DNA from: Kitasatospora griseola
Lineage (GTDB): Bacteria; Actinomycetota; Actinomycetes; Streptomycetales; Streptomycetaceae
NCBI RefSeq assembly: GCF_014648555.1
Contig: NZ_BMRI01000033.1
Span: 24,980-88,979 of the forward strand
DNA: 64,000 bases
Direction of reading: 5' to 3'
The notes under the pieces were generated by a model. The model had not been told where the DNA came from. It ran no database searches and was given only the letters and a program-made list of their open reading frames with translations. Positions 48,988 through 57,911 of the stretch are shown here, piece by piece. Positions within the stretch are counted from its first letter, which is position 1, and every line of letters begins with the position of its first letter. A program made the translations under genes and the position numbers.

Positions 48988-51155
48988 GCCCTGATCAGTC
49001 GCCGCCCAGGCACCTGCTGCTGATCGCCACCCAGTCGGACGGCGCGGAGAACAAGCTGGACGGCCTGGAGGCGGCGGCGGGCGAACTGCACGCCGTGCTG
49101 ACCGACCCGGCGATCGGCGGCTGCACCGACAGCCCCGGCCTGAACACCGTCCACCTGCGCTCCGGCCGGGTGCTGCGCGCGGAGGTCGACAGCGCCGTGC
49201 GGTCCGCGGTCGCGGCCGCCGGAGAAGCCGGGGCCACCCTGGTGCTGGCCTTCCTCGGCCACGGCCAAGTCGCCGGCAAGCTCCGCTACATGGTGGCCGA
49301 CAGCAAGGACGGCCAGAGCCTGGACTGCGTGGACGTCGCCCACCTGGTCGAGCTGGCCGCCGACCACTCGGGCCTCGCCGGGCTGATGGTGCTGATCGAC
49401 ACCTGCCACGCGGCGGCCGGCCTCCCCGACACCGGCAGCCTGATCGGCGGCTTCGGGGTCGGCGCGAAGCAGGTCGCCGTACTGGCTGCCTGCGCCGCCC
49501 ACGAACGGGCTTTCGGCCTGGCGCTGAGCCGACGCCTCGCCGCCCTGCTCGCCGAAGGGCTCCCGGGCGAAGGGGAGTTGCTGCGGGTCGGGACGCTCGC
49601 CCCGCACATCCGCGACGCCCTGGACCGCCAACTGGCCGCCGACTTCTCCTACAACGGGACCGACGGCGGACTCTGGCTCGCCCGCAACCGCCGCTCGGCC
49701 CGGCCGCCGGGCGGCAGGGCGGGCACCCTGGGCACCGAGGTCCTCGCCGCCGCCCTGCGCACGTGGCCGCAGGCGCCGCCCGGCCCGCCGCCGCACACCC
49801 GCGACGGCCTCGCCGCGCTCGCCGACCGGGCCGCGGCAGCCGAGGTCTGGTCGGTGCACGACGCGGCCGACGACCTCCTCGCCGCCATGGACGCCGCCGA
49901 CGTGCTGGTCGAGATCGCCGGAGCCTCCCTGACCACCGACCAACTGCGGGTGCTCGCCGCCGAGTTCAACCGGCAGTGGCTCGGGGACCGGCCCGGCCGG
50001 GTCGAGCCGCCCGAGGGGCTCGGTGACCGTGCGCTGCTCCAGTACCTGCTGGAGGACGCGGTTGTGCTGGCACCCGCCACGGCCTCTCGGCACGGCGCGC
50101 TCGCCTGGTACCTGGTCGCCGCCGCCCACGCCTGCGGCCGCGACCCCCGGGACGCGCTGATCGGCGACTGGGCGCGCGACAACGAAGCCGAGATCGCCCT
50201 CAACGACGCCCTGGCCCGGTACACCGCGCACCGGGCGAAGGCGTCCGAACGCCGACTGGTGGTCAGCCTGGACGCCGCCCAGATCGACTGGCCCGACTCG
50301 CTCTCGGTGTGCGTGCGCGCCGGAGCGGCCTGCGTCGACCACCGGCACTTCGCCTGCCCGCCCGACCAGGCGGGCGTCGAGGGGACGCTGGCCGACGTCA
50401 TCGACTGGGCCGAGAGCCTGCCGTCCGCGACCGGCCCGATCGGCTCGATCGACCTCGTGGTGAACGCCCCCGTCCTGCTCGACTGGCACCCCGAGGAGGC
50501 CCTCACGGGCCAGTACCACCTCGGCGTCGACCACACGGTGGCACTGCGCTGGGCCGGCCGGCTGGTCGAACCCGGCTACCTGCGCGGCATGAACCGCAAG
50601 GCCCGAACCCAACTCGAAGAGCTGCGGCGCGCCCCGTGCGGCCAAGGCCCGCACCTCTCCAGGGTCGACCCCGCCGCGACCCCCCTCGACACCCTGCGCG
50701 CGGACCTGCGCCGGGGCCGCTACCGGCCCGCTGTCCTGCTCACCGACCGGGCCACCGCCCCGACCGCCGTCCGCGACCTGGTCGAAGCCCTCCTGCCGTA
50801 CGCCCCGATCGTCCTGTGGCCGCGCGCCGACACCCCGCCCTCGACTGCCGACTGGGACTGCCTGAGGCACCTGTGGGACGGCTTGCCCGCCGGATTCGGC
50901 GCCGCCTACCGCCGGGTGCTCACCGGCCGCGCCGACCTCGCGCCGACCGACCCCGTCACCGACGCCCACCTGGTCCGCCTCGCCGAACTGCGCACCGCCT
51001 GGCACGACGTCGAGTGGCTCGACTTCTGCGCCCGCTACGACCAGCACCAGCGCACCGCCGCACCAGCCGTCCTACCCGCCGCTGCACTCAACACCGCACC
51101 GGCCGCTGCACTCAACGCCGTGCCCGCTGCCGTACCCGCCCCGAGGAGCACCTGA
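48984..51155 (+). CDS. Caspase-like protease with VMAP-type region
   Basis: A 723-residue protein. Residues about 8-215 form a C14 caspase-like domain with the complete dyad His93 (FLGHGQ) and Cys141 (LIDTCHAAAG). Residues about 245-400 are helical. From about 405 the sequence matches VMAP (vWA-MoxR-associated) regions: ERRLVVSLDAAQIDW, IGSIDLVVNAPVLLDWHPEE, HHLGVDHT-like YHLGVDHTVALRWAGRLVEP and RYRPAVLLTDRA. This is the 'third component' of MoxR/vWA/VMAP conflict systems, with a protease effector fused at its N-terminus. The Ala/Pro-rich tail leads to the MoxR ATG, which overlaps its stop by 1 bp. Confidence 0.85.
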   Translation: MSPDQSPPRHLLLIATQSDGAENKLDGLEAAAGELHAVLTDPAIGGCTDSPGLNTVHLRSGRVLRAEVDSAVRSAVAAAGEAGATLVLAFLGHGQVAGKLRYMVADSKDGQSLDCVDVAHLVELAADHSGLAGLMVLIDTCHAAAGLPDTGSLIGGFGVGAKQVAVLAACAAHERAFGLALSRRLAALLAEGLPGEGELLRVGTLAPHIRDALDRQLAADFSYNGTDGGLWLARNRRSARPPGGRAGTLGTEVLAAALRTWPQAPPGPPPHTRDGLAALADRAAAAEVWSVHDAADDLLAAMDAADVLVEIAGASLTTDQLRVLAAEFNRQWLGDRPGRVEPPEGLGDRALLQYLLEDAVVLAPATASRHGALAWYLVAAAHACGRDPRDALIGDWARDNEAEIALNDALARYTAHRAKASERRLVVSLDAAQIDWPDSLSVCVRAGAACVDHRHFACPPDQAGVEGTLADVIDWAESLPSATGPIGSIDLVVNAPVLLDWHPEEALTGQYHLGVDHTVALRWAGRLVEPGYLRGMNRKARTQLEELRRAPCGQGPHLSRVDPAATPLDTLRADLRRGRYRPAVLLTDRATAPTAVRDLVEALLPYAPIVLWPRADTPPSTADWDCLRHLWDGLPAGFGAAYRRVLTGRADLAPTDPVTDAHLVRLAELRTAWHDVEWLDFCARYDQHQRTAAPAVLPAAALNTAPAAALNAVPAAVPAPRST

Positions 51156-52093
51156 TGTCCTGGAACAGCTACTACCGCGGCGACGGCGAGCCTCGCGACG
51201 TGACACTCGCACCCCCGCCGCCCTGGCGCCGCCTCGGCACCCACCAGCCGTACCGCGCCTTCCTGCCGCCCGAGGGCCTCACCGACGCCGTCAACGCCGC
51301 CCTCTACCTGCACCGCCCACTGCTCATCACCGGCAGCGCCGGCACCGGCAAGTCGACCGTCATCGAACAGGTCGCCGCCGAACTGCGGCTCGGCCCCGTC
51401 CTGAAATGGCACATCACCTCCCGCAGCACCCTCCCCGACGCGCTGTGCCGCTACGACGCACTCGGCCACATCCACGCCCTGCGGATCGGCGAAGCCACCG
51501 AACGCGACGCCACCCCGATCGAGTCCTTCCTCAAACTCGGCCCACTGGGAACGGCGTTGCTGCCCAGCGAGCGCCCCCGGGCGCTGCTGATCGACGAGAT
51601 CGACAAGAGCGACATCGACCTGCCCGCCGACCTGCTCGACGTCCTGGAGACCGGCACCTTCGAGATCCCCGAACTCGTCCGGCAGCCCGCAGGCCGACTG
51701 GCCGTCAGCACCTGGGTGTCCACCGACACCGCCGAGATCGAGGACGGCCGGGTGCAGTGCACCACCTTCCCGTTCATCGTCATGACCAGCAACGGCGAAC
51801 GGGACTTCCCCGCACCGTTCCTGCGCCGCTGCATCCGCTACGACATGCCCAGGCCCACCGCCGACACACTGCGCCGCGCCGTCCAGGGCCACCTCGGACT
51901 GGGCGGGACGCCGCTGCCGCCCGACGCCGACGAACTCATCACCCGGTTCGCCGGGCGAGTCGCCCGCGGCGACCAGCTGGCGATCGACCAACTCCTCAAC
52001 GCCGTACGCCTGGTGACCGACGCCGACGCCCCGACCGGCGAGCGCCGCAGCAGGCTGCTCGACCTGATGCTCCGGGACCTGTCCGGTGCGTGA
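51155..52093 (+). CDS. MoxR-type AAA+ ATPase
   Basis: A 312-residue AAA+ ATPase of the MoxR clade. Walker A GSAGTGKST at 60-68, Walker B ALLIDEIDKSD at 143-153 and sensor/arginine region VMTSNGERDFPAPFLRRC. It would unfold or remodel the partner vWA/VMAP proteins upon signal. In MoxR/vWA systems the ATPase acts as the switch between resting and effector states. It overlaps the upstream gene by 1 bp and the downstream vWA gene by 8 bp, so stoichiometry is set by coupling. Confidence 0.92.
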   Translation: MSWNSYYRGDGEPRDVTLAPPPPWRRLGTHQPYRAFLPPEGLTDAVNAALYLHRPLLITGSAGTGKSTVIEQVAAELRLGPVLKWHITSRSTLPDALCRYDALGHIHALRIGEATERDATPIESFLKLGPLGTALLPSERPRALLIDEIDKSDIDLPADLLDVLETGTFEIPELVRQPAGRLAVSTWVSTDTAEIEDGRVQCTTFPFIVMTSNGERDFPAPFLRRCIRYDMPRPTADTLRRAVQGHLGLGGTPLPPDADELITRFAGRVARGDQLAIDQLLNAVRLVTDADAPTGERRSRLLDLMLRDLSGA

Positions 52094-55000
52094 CTTCACC
52101 GCCGAGCTGGTGGCGAAGCTGACCGCGCGGCTGCCGCCCGACACCGACGGCGCGGCGGTGGCGGACGCACTCTGGCTCGCAGCCGGTCTGGTGCCCGACG
52201 GCCCGCCGGTTTCGTTGTCCGACCCGTCTGTTCCGTCTTCGTTCTCGGTCCCCGCTCCTGCCGCCCCCGCAGCTTCCGCCGCTGTCGAGGCACCGCCCGA
52301 GGAGCCCGAGAACCGGCCCGCCACCCCGCTGTACGAACCGCCGACCAGCGACCCCGCCGCGCCCCGCGTCGAGGTCGCCGCCGCCCGGGCCCTCCCGCAC
52401 GCCCTGGACGCCGGCCGCGCCCTGCGCCCCTTCAAACGCCGCTACCCGCACGGCCCCCGGCGCACCGTCGACCTCGACGCGACCGTCACCGCGTACACCC
52501 GCACGGGCGAACTCCTGCCCGTACTCGGCCCCACGCCCGAACGGTGGTTCGAGGTCGTCGTGCTCGTCGAACGCAGCCCCACCATGGAGATCTGGCAGGA
52601 CACCCTCGACGAGTTCACCGCCCTGCTCACCGGACTCGGCGCCTTCCGCCGGGTCCGGCGGCTCCACCTCGACCTCGACCCCCACCCCACCGTCACCGAC
52701 ACCCGCGGCCGCCCCGTCCCGCCGGCCCGACTGCCGCAGCAACGCCGGCTCCTCCTCGTCCTGACCGACTGCGCAGGCCCGTACTGGCGCACCCCCGCCA
52801 TCTGGCAACTGCTGCACACCTGGGGTGCCCACGGCCCCGTCGCCCTGCTCAACCCGCTGCCCGGACGCCTGCGCCACCGCACCGCCCTCGACCTCCCCGC
52901 CGTCCGGGTCCGCCACCGCCGACCCGACGCTCGCAACACCGAACTCGCCCACGCCGTACCGCTGATGCTCACCGCCACCTTCGGCCCCGACGCCGACTGG
53001 GTGCCACTGCCCACCCCGTCCCTCACCTCGCACGCGCTGCGCCGCTGGGCCGACGCCATGATGCGCGGCGCCCCCGCCGGCCACGACGCCGTCCTCGTCC
53101 CCGCCGCGGGCACCCTCACCTCGCCGTTCGCCACCGACGAGACCCCCGACGACGACCCCGCCCGCCGGGCCGCCGCATTCCTGCACACCGCCACCCCCGC
53201 CGCCCGCCGACTCGCCGCCCTGTGCAGCCCGTTCAGCCGCCTCAGCCTCCCGCTGCTGCGTCTGGTCCGGCAGGAAGCCGTCCCCGAGGCCGACACCGAC
53301 GACCTCGCCGAAGTCCTCACCGCCGGCCTGCTCGACACCCGCACCCCCGCCGCCCTCACCTTCCACCCCGAAGCCCGCGCCGCCCTCGCCCCCCACCTCA
53401 CCCGCCACGACGCCTGGACCGTCCACACCGCCCTCACCCACCACCTCGCCACCCACCACCCCCGCCCCAGCCACGCGTTCTCGGCCATCGCCCCCGAACA
53501 CCTCGACGACCTCCCCGCCGACCTCCAGCCCTTCGCCACCGCCACCGCCGACCTGCTCACCCTCCTCGCCCCCGCCCGCCGAAGGGTGGCGCGGGAGCGA
53601 CCGGCCGCACCGGTGCCGCCCCGATTCCCGGATCCGGCGCTCAGCGCGGCGGTGTTGATCGGGATCCCGGGGCCGGCGGAGCGCGACACGCCCGAGAGCC
53701 TGCGGACGTCCCTGGAGGAACTCAAGTCCGTTCTGACGTCGCCGATGAGTTGGAACCTTCCGCCGGAGCGGTGCCGCGTCCTCCTCGACCCGAGCACTCC
53801 GGAGCAGGTGCAACTCCTGCTGGCCGCAGCCGCCTTGGAGGCGGAGGATGTGCTGCTGGTGTACGTGCAGGGAGCCCTCCCCGAGGTCGGTCCCGACGTC
53901 GGGCCGCCCGATGGGGTGCTGCGACAGATCAGCGACCTGCTGGGCAACCGCCCGGGGGCCACCACTGTGCTGATGATGGACGGCAACGACGCGGATGCTC
54001 TGGCGCGGTCGATCGAGCAGTGGCTCCCCCGGCTGGCCGGCGCTGTCGTTGTTCTCACCGGCGAGCGCCAGGGTGCGGACGACGACTTCAGCCTGGCCCG
54101 GTGCCTGGCGATGGATGCCGAGGAAGGGATCCCCGGCGGACCGGACGTCCTCGGACTGGACACGCTCGTGCGGCTGCCGCGCCGCCGCCCGTCCGGGTCG
54201 AGCGCAAGCTTTCGCCTGTCGACCCACGGGCCGGCCGAGGTGCCGGCGATCCTGCGCAACCGGCAGGCCCTGCAGCACACCCGCCCCGAGGTGCGGATGG
54301 ACTTCCTCGCACTCCGGGCGGAACTCGAAGCCCGCGGCGCCCGGATTCCGGACGGCACCGGACCGCTTCTCCTGGCGCTCATCTCGTTCTCGCACAGCTA
54401 CGCGCAGCGGGTGACGAGCGGAGAGGCGTGGGAGACCGACGTCGAGGACGCCCTCGCCGAATTTCTGGCACCGGCCCTGGTCCTGACCCCCGACCGTGAT
54501 GGAGGGCATCACCTGCACTGCCTGCCGCGGGACGGCGGCCCAGGGCTGCCGGTCGAGCTGCTGATGGGTTCTCCGTCCGACCCGACGCTGCCGGACCCGG
54601 TCGGCCCACCGGTGAACCACCCACTCTGGATCCGGATGTTCGTCGGCCGCTTCGAGAACCCGGCGGGACCCCAAGTCCTCCAGCACAAGGCGCGGAACGT
54701 CCACGCCGTCGCCCTGTCCGTCCCGGCCCCGGGCTCGGACCACCGCCGGGAAGCCGGATGGGTGGCCGCGACGGCCGACGTCGTCGTGCTCCCCGACCGG
54801 GACGGGCGTCCGCTCTCGGACGCCGGTCACCGGCGGCTCGCGGAAATCCAAGCCCCCGTGCGGACGGTGACCGACCCCGAACGCACCTCCGCCTTCCGGG
54901 TCGAGGGACTGGCGACCCTCGTCGAGAGCCTTCGGCGGGGCAGAAAGGGGCTGTCGGGACGGCAACTCTGCCTCGCCCTCGGCCATGCGCCGTTCGACAG

Positions 55001-56072
55001 CGCCGCGCTGGGCGAGCGCACTGCCGCCATGTCGAGGCTGTGGAACGGCACCGATCAAGGGGCACTCGGTGCGCCCGGTGAATCGCTCGCCGTCCTCCTC
55101 ACGGACGAAGTCCATCAGGAGATGCAGTTCGGCGGTCATCACGGTGACGTGACGCTGGAGTACGTTCCGTTCCTGCCTGCCGGAGAGTCCGGCGACGGCC
55201 AGGCCTGGCTCGGCATGCTCGGGCACACCGGAGCCGAGCTGATCGCGAGACTGCGCCCCACGCCGGATCTCGCCCCCTCGCGGCTCATCAGCTACTCGCA
55301 CACCCGGCTCTGCCGCCAGCTGCGTGACCTGGGCGTCCGGTCCGGCGGCGTGCTGTTCGTCCAGGCGTCGGACCGGGCCATGACGGCCGTGAACCCCGAA
55401 CAGTTGCTCGCAGCGCTCCGTGAGGTGCTGGGGCCGGAGGGCACAGTCGTGATGTCGGCCGCCACTCCCGAGAACTCCCTCAGCTCCGCGTACACCCAGG
55501 GCGCGCTGGCCGGTCTGACACCCGCTGCACAGGAGGTGTACCGGTCGTACATGCCGCCTTTCGACCCCTCTGCGACCCCGGTCTCGGCCTCGGCGGGGTC
55601 ACTCGCGGAGTGGCTCCGGCGCTCCCCGGGCAGCATCCGCAGCGCTCACCCCCAACACTCGTTCGTCGCGTCGGGCCGCTGGGCCCAGTACCTGATGGAC
55701 GATCACCGGCTCGACTCACCCCACGGTGAGCGATCCCCACTCCTGAAGCTCTGTCAAAGCCGCGCACAGGCCCTGCTGCTGGGCGTACCGGTGAACGAAT
55801 GCCTGGCGTGGAACCTGGCATCCTCGCGAACCCGGAACCCGCCGACGGTGACGGAGTCCTGCGTCGTGAAGACCCGCGAGGGCACCGGCCGGGAATGGGT
55901 CACGTTCACCGCCGTCGCAGCTCCTGAGCTCGACGCGCCGGAACTCAGGGAGCGACTGGAGGCGCAACTCCCGCTCCATCGAGGCATCCTGGCGGACCAG
56001 GCGGCCGTCCTGGCACCGGTCGAGGACGGCGTCGCCCTGGTCACCGAGTGGCTGGTGGACATCCGGCGGTGA
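52086..56072 (+). CDS. vWA (SAV_2336-type) - pseudo-caspase - AAC(3)-like fusion
   Basis: A 1328-residue protein. Residues about 1-498: SAV_2336 N-terminal region containing a vWA-like domain, with the MIDAS-like VERSPTM at 161-167 and LLLVLTDCAGPYW later. About 518-700: caspase-like fold (VLIGIPGPAERDTPESLRT; MSWNLPPERCRVLLDPSTPE; EDVLLVYVQGAL), where the catalytic GHG is QGA and the Cys position is DGND, so inactive. About 700-1060: unassigned. About 1067-1328: AAC(3)-like aminoglycoside N-acetyltransferase fold: LRDLGVRSGGVLFVQAS, FDPSATPVSASAGSLAEWLR, RSAHPQHSFVASGRWAQYL (His1188), LLLGVPVNE. The usual LHLAEY motif is LAWNLASS. GTG start at 52086 overlaps moxR. Confidence 0.8.
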   Translation: MRDFTAELVAKLTARLPPDTDGAAVADALWLAAGLVPDGPPVSLSDPSVPSSFSVPAPAAPAASAAVEAPPEEPENRPATPLYEPPTSDPAAPRVEVAAARALPHALDAGRALRPFKRRYPHGPRRTVDLDATVTAYTRTGELLPVLGPTPERWFEVVVLVERSPTMEIWQDTLDEFTALLTGLGAFRRVRRLHLDLDPHPTVTDTRGRPVPPARLPQQRRLLLVLTDCAGPYWRTPAIWQLLHTWGAHGPVALLNPLPGRLRHRTALDLPAVRVRHRRPDARNTELAHAVPLMLTATFGPDADWVPLPTPSLTSHALRRWADAMMRGAPAGHDAVLVPAAGTLTSPFATDETPDDDPARRAAAFLHTATPAARRLAALCSPFSRLSLPLLRLVRQEAVPEADTDDLAEVLTAGLLDTRTPAALTFHPEARAALAPHLTRHDAWTVHTALTHHLATHHPRPSHAFSAIAPEHLDDLPADLQPFATATADLLTLLAPARRRVARERPAAPVPPRFPDPALSAAVLIGIPGPAERDTPESLRTSLEELKSVLTSPMSWNLPPERCRVLLDPSTPEQVQLLLAAAALEAEDVLLVYVQGALPEVGPDVGPPDGVLRQISDLLGNRPGATTVLMMDGNDADALARSIEQWLPRLAGAVVVLTGERQGADDDFSLARCLAMDAEEGIPGGPDVLGLDTLVRLPRRRPSGSSASFRLSTHGPAEVPAILRNRQALQHTRPEVRMDFLALRAELEARGARIPDGTGPLLLALISFSHSYAQRVTSGEAWETDVEDALAEFLAPALVLTPDRDGGHHLHCLPRDGGPGLPVELLMGSPSDPTLPDPVGPPVNHPLWIRMFVGRFENPAGPQVLQHKARNVHAVALSVPAPGSDHRREAGWVAATADVVVLPDRDGRPLSDAGHRRLAEIQAPVRTVTDPERTSAFRVEGLATLVESLRRGRKGLSGRQLCLALGHAPFDSAALGERTAAMSRLWNGTDQGALGAPGESLAVLLTDEVHQEMQFGGHHGDVTLEYVPFLPAGESGDGQAWLGMLGHTGAELIARLRPTPDLAPSRLISYSHTRLCRQLRDLGVRSGGVLFVQASDRAMTAVNPEQLLAALREVLGPEGTVVMSAATPENSLSSAYTQGALAGLTPAAQEVYRSYMPPFDPSATPVSASAGSLAEWLRRSPGSIRSAHPQHSFVASGRWAQYLMDDHRLDSPHGERSPLLKLCQSRAQALLLGVPVNECLAWNLASSRTRNPPTVTESCVVKTREGTGREWVTFTAVAAPELDAPELRERLEAQLPLHRGILADQAAVLAPVEDGVALVTEWLVDIRR

Positions 56073-56249
56073 CGCCAACTGTGACCGCAGCGGGCTCAGT
56101 TGCGCAGCGGGCGGCGAGGGCCGGAGGTGGCCATCTGGTAGTCGATGCGTCAGCGGAACGACGCGTTTCCAAAAGAGTCCACCCGTTCGAGTGGGGGTGG
56201 TTCGTATGCGTCGGCTGGCCTGGGCGGTTGGGGGCTACCCGTGGGCACT

Positions 56250-56847
56250 ATGACGACTTTGGCGCCGTGGTTGGGGGCGGCGTACTGCGACGGCTGCGGG
56301 GGTCACCTGTATCGACAGGTGACCCATGCGCAACAGCCGGGTGTACGAGTACTACCGGTGCGTCAAGAAGACGGGCAAGGCGGCGTGCAAGGGGCAGTCG
56401 GTCAAGGTGGAGCGGATCACCGCCGCGGTTGCGGCTTTGGTGGAGCGTCTGGACGGTGCGGCGATGACGGTGCGCCGGCGCGTGCCGGGGGAGGACCACA
56501 CCGAGCAACTGAATCACGTGGCCCAGGCCATGAAGGAACTCCGTGAGGAGAAGCGCCGCGGCCTGTTCGACTACCCGGGCGGCGACGAGGAGTACTCCGA
56601 GGCCCTCGAAGTCCTCGTCGACGAACGCCGCCGCCTGGCCGTCCTCCCACAACGCCCCTCGGCATGGGTCGACGTCGAGACCGGGCAGACCTTCGCCGAC
56701 GCGTGGGCCGGGGCCGGCCAGGAACACCGTCGCCAGCTCTTGATCGGCCTCAAGGCCCGTCTCTACCTCGCACCCGGCTCCGAAGGCCGGCGCCTACCCG
56801 CCGAACTCGAAGCATGCGTGAGGCAGGTCGAACTCGTCGGGCATTGA
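56250..56847 (+). pseudogene. Serine recombinase C-terminal remnant
   Basis: The recombinase zinc ribbon and following coiled coil of a large serine integrase. One frame gives LGAAYCDGCGGHLYRQVT (CxxC); after an extra C within the CCC at about 56323-56325 the frame changes to MRNSRVYEYYRCVKKTGKAA and CKGQS (second Cys pair), continuing to a stop at 56847 with ITAAVAALVERLDG, FDYPGGDEEYSEALEVLVDE and RRQLLIGLKARLYLAP. The resolvase catalytic domain is absent. It is a fossil of an integrated element between the conflict cassette and the RiPP cluster. Confidence 0.8.
56301..56324. repeat. Perfect 10-bp hairpin inside the recombinase relic
   Basis: GGTCACCTGT (56301-56310), ATCG, ACAGGTGACC (56315-56324). 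It lies at the zinc-ribbon hinge, ending next to the frameshifting C run. Confidence 0.85.
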
Positions 56848-57573
56848 AGGTGGCGTCGGGCCTCGGATGATGACAGCGATCAGCCGAATCAACTGCTGAC
56901 TTGATGCCTACTTCATTACGCCGGGGGACACGCACCGGCGCCCCCCCGACGGTCGGGGGTGGTGGGGAAGCTGGACCTAGGTGGGTCCTGATCTGCGGAG
57001 ACTGCGTCGACGCCGGTCCGTCTCTCTCGGTCGGGAGACCGGTCTGGCGTGATGCCCAGCTCCTGTCAGCAGTTTGGCCGCAGGCAGACTGCAGCGGAAG
57101 GCTGGCGGCAGGTGGGTGGGCACCGCATGTTCGGCAAGGAGGACCTCGCGGAGATCGCGAAGGACGCCTACCGGCCGAGCGCCCCGAGAACCCGCAGGTG
57201 GAACTGAGGTGCGGGTTCGGTGAGAGCACCCTCCCGTTCCGACTACGGCGGGCGCTATGACCTGACGCTCCATCGGTGCAACAACCTGCCACCCCCGAGC
57301 GCTGTTCATCGGTTGGTCCGGTGCAGTTTGCTGCCATCCGGATTCCCTTGCCCCAGAGCGAGTTCCGGTCGGAGGATGGCGGCCGTTCCAGGCTCCGGTT
57401 CCGTTAAAGTCACCGCAATTCCGGGTGGGCTTCGCCAAAGGACCCCTGGGGTCCGATCCGCGGATATTGCGTCAGGTGGTGAGTTCGGCGACCTGAAGCA
57501 CGGTGTACCTCCCGAGTGGCCTGGGAGCAGCCCGTATTCCCCGAACAACACTCAAGTAGAGGACCGGTGTGCC
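56848..57573. other. Non-coding region before the RiPP precursor
   Basis: About 725 bp. Reading frames here (for example MFGKEDLAEIAKDAY near 57128) have no ribosome site and no known family. Base composition is lower in GC than the flanks. The last 130 bp should hold the precursor promoter; AGAGGA is 10 bp before the precursor ATG. I see no clear -10/-35. Confidence 0.5.
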
Positions 57574-57780
57574 ATGAGCGTGGACTTCGCGACGTTCGAC
57601 CTGACCGAGCTGGCGGTACTGGACGCCGCTGACACCGTGGGCGTGCCCGCGATACAGGCCTCCCTCACGGCGTTCTTCGCCGATGACGTGGATGACCTGA
57701 TGGGCAAGCCGAGCAAGGACGTGATGGGCAACGCGTGCTGTTCCTGCGCCACGGATATCACCTGCTGCTGCTGCAGCTGA
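57574..57780 (+). CDS. Thiopeptide-like RiPP precursor peptide
   Basis: A 68-residue precursor. Leader about 1-53: acidic/hydrophobic (FDLTELAVLDAADTVG, FFADDVDDLMG), the type bound by RRE-containing proteins. Core at the C-terminus, NACCSCATDITCCCCS: seven Cys (55, 56, 58, 64-67), Ser57 and Ser68, Thr60 and Thr63. Four consecutive Cys would give four adjacent thiazoles after YcaO cyclodehydration and oxidation. Ser57 and Ser68 are 11 residues apart, the spacing that forms a 32-atom ring in lactazole; but no Ser stands first and no cyclase is visible in the window. Ribosome site AGAGGA. Downstream: LanB, ThiF-like and YcaO genes. Confidence 0.85.
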   Translation: MSVDFATFDLTELAVLDAADTVGVPAIQASLTAFFADDVDDLMGKPSKDVMGNACCSCATDITCCCCS

Positions 57781-57829
57781 CCTGCCTGACCCTCGATGCC
57801 CGCGGCCCTGAGGCCGGCGTCGTCCCCTC

Positions 57830-57846
57830 GCCCGGCAGCGCCGGGC
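57830..57846 (+). terminator. Short hairpin after the precursor
   Basis: GCCCGGC-AGC-GCCGGGC, a perfect 7-bp stem with 3-nt loop, 50 bp after the precursor stop. Possibly a weak transcript end or 3' stabiliser. Confidence 0.45.
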
Positions 57847-57911
57847 CGGCCCCTGCGTGACCCTGGTCCAGCTCACTGGAGGCGGGGCACCGCGTCCCAC
57901 CTGGAGTCACC

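Noticed and set aside
51996..55301. 1101-codon minus-strand frame antisense to the vWA gene
   Set aside because: Gly/Glu-rich low-complexity translation without motifs; the plus strand has coherent vWA and AAC(3) motifs.
57574..57780. Plain lanthipeptide precursor
   Set aside because: Although LanB is present, YcaO and ThiF-like genes and the Cys-run core fit azole/thiopeptide chemistry better; no LanC seen.
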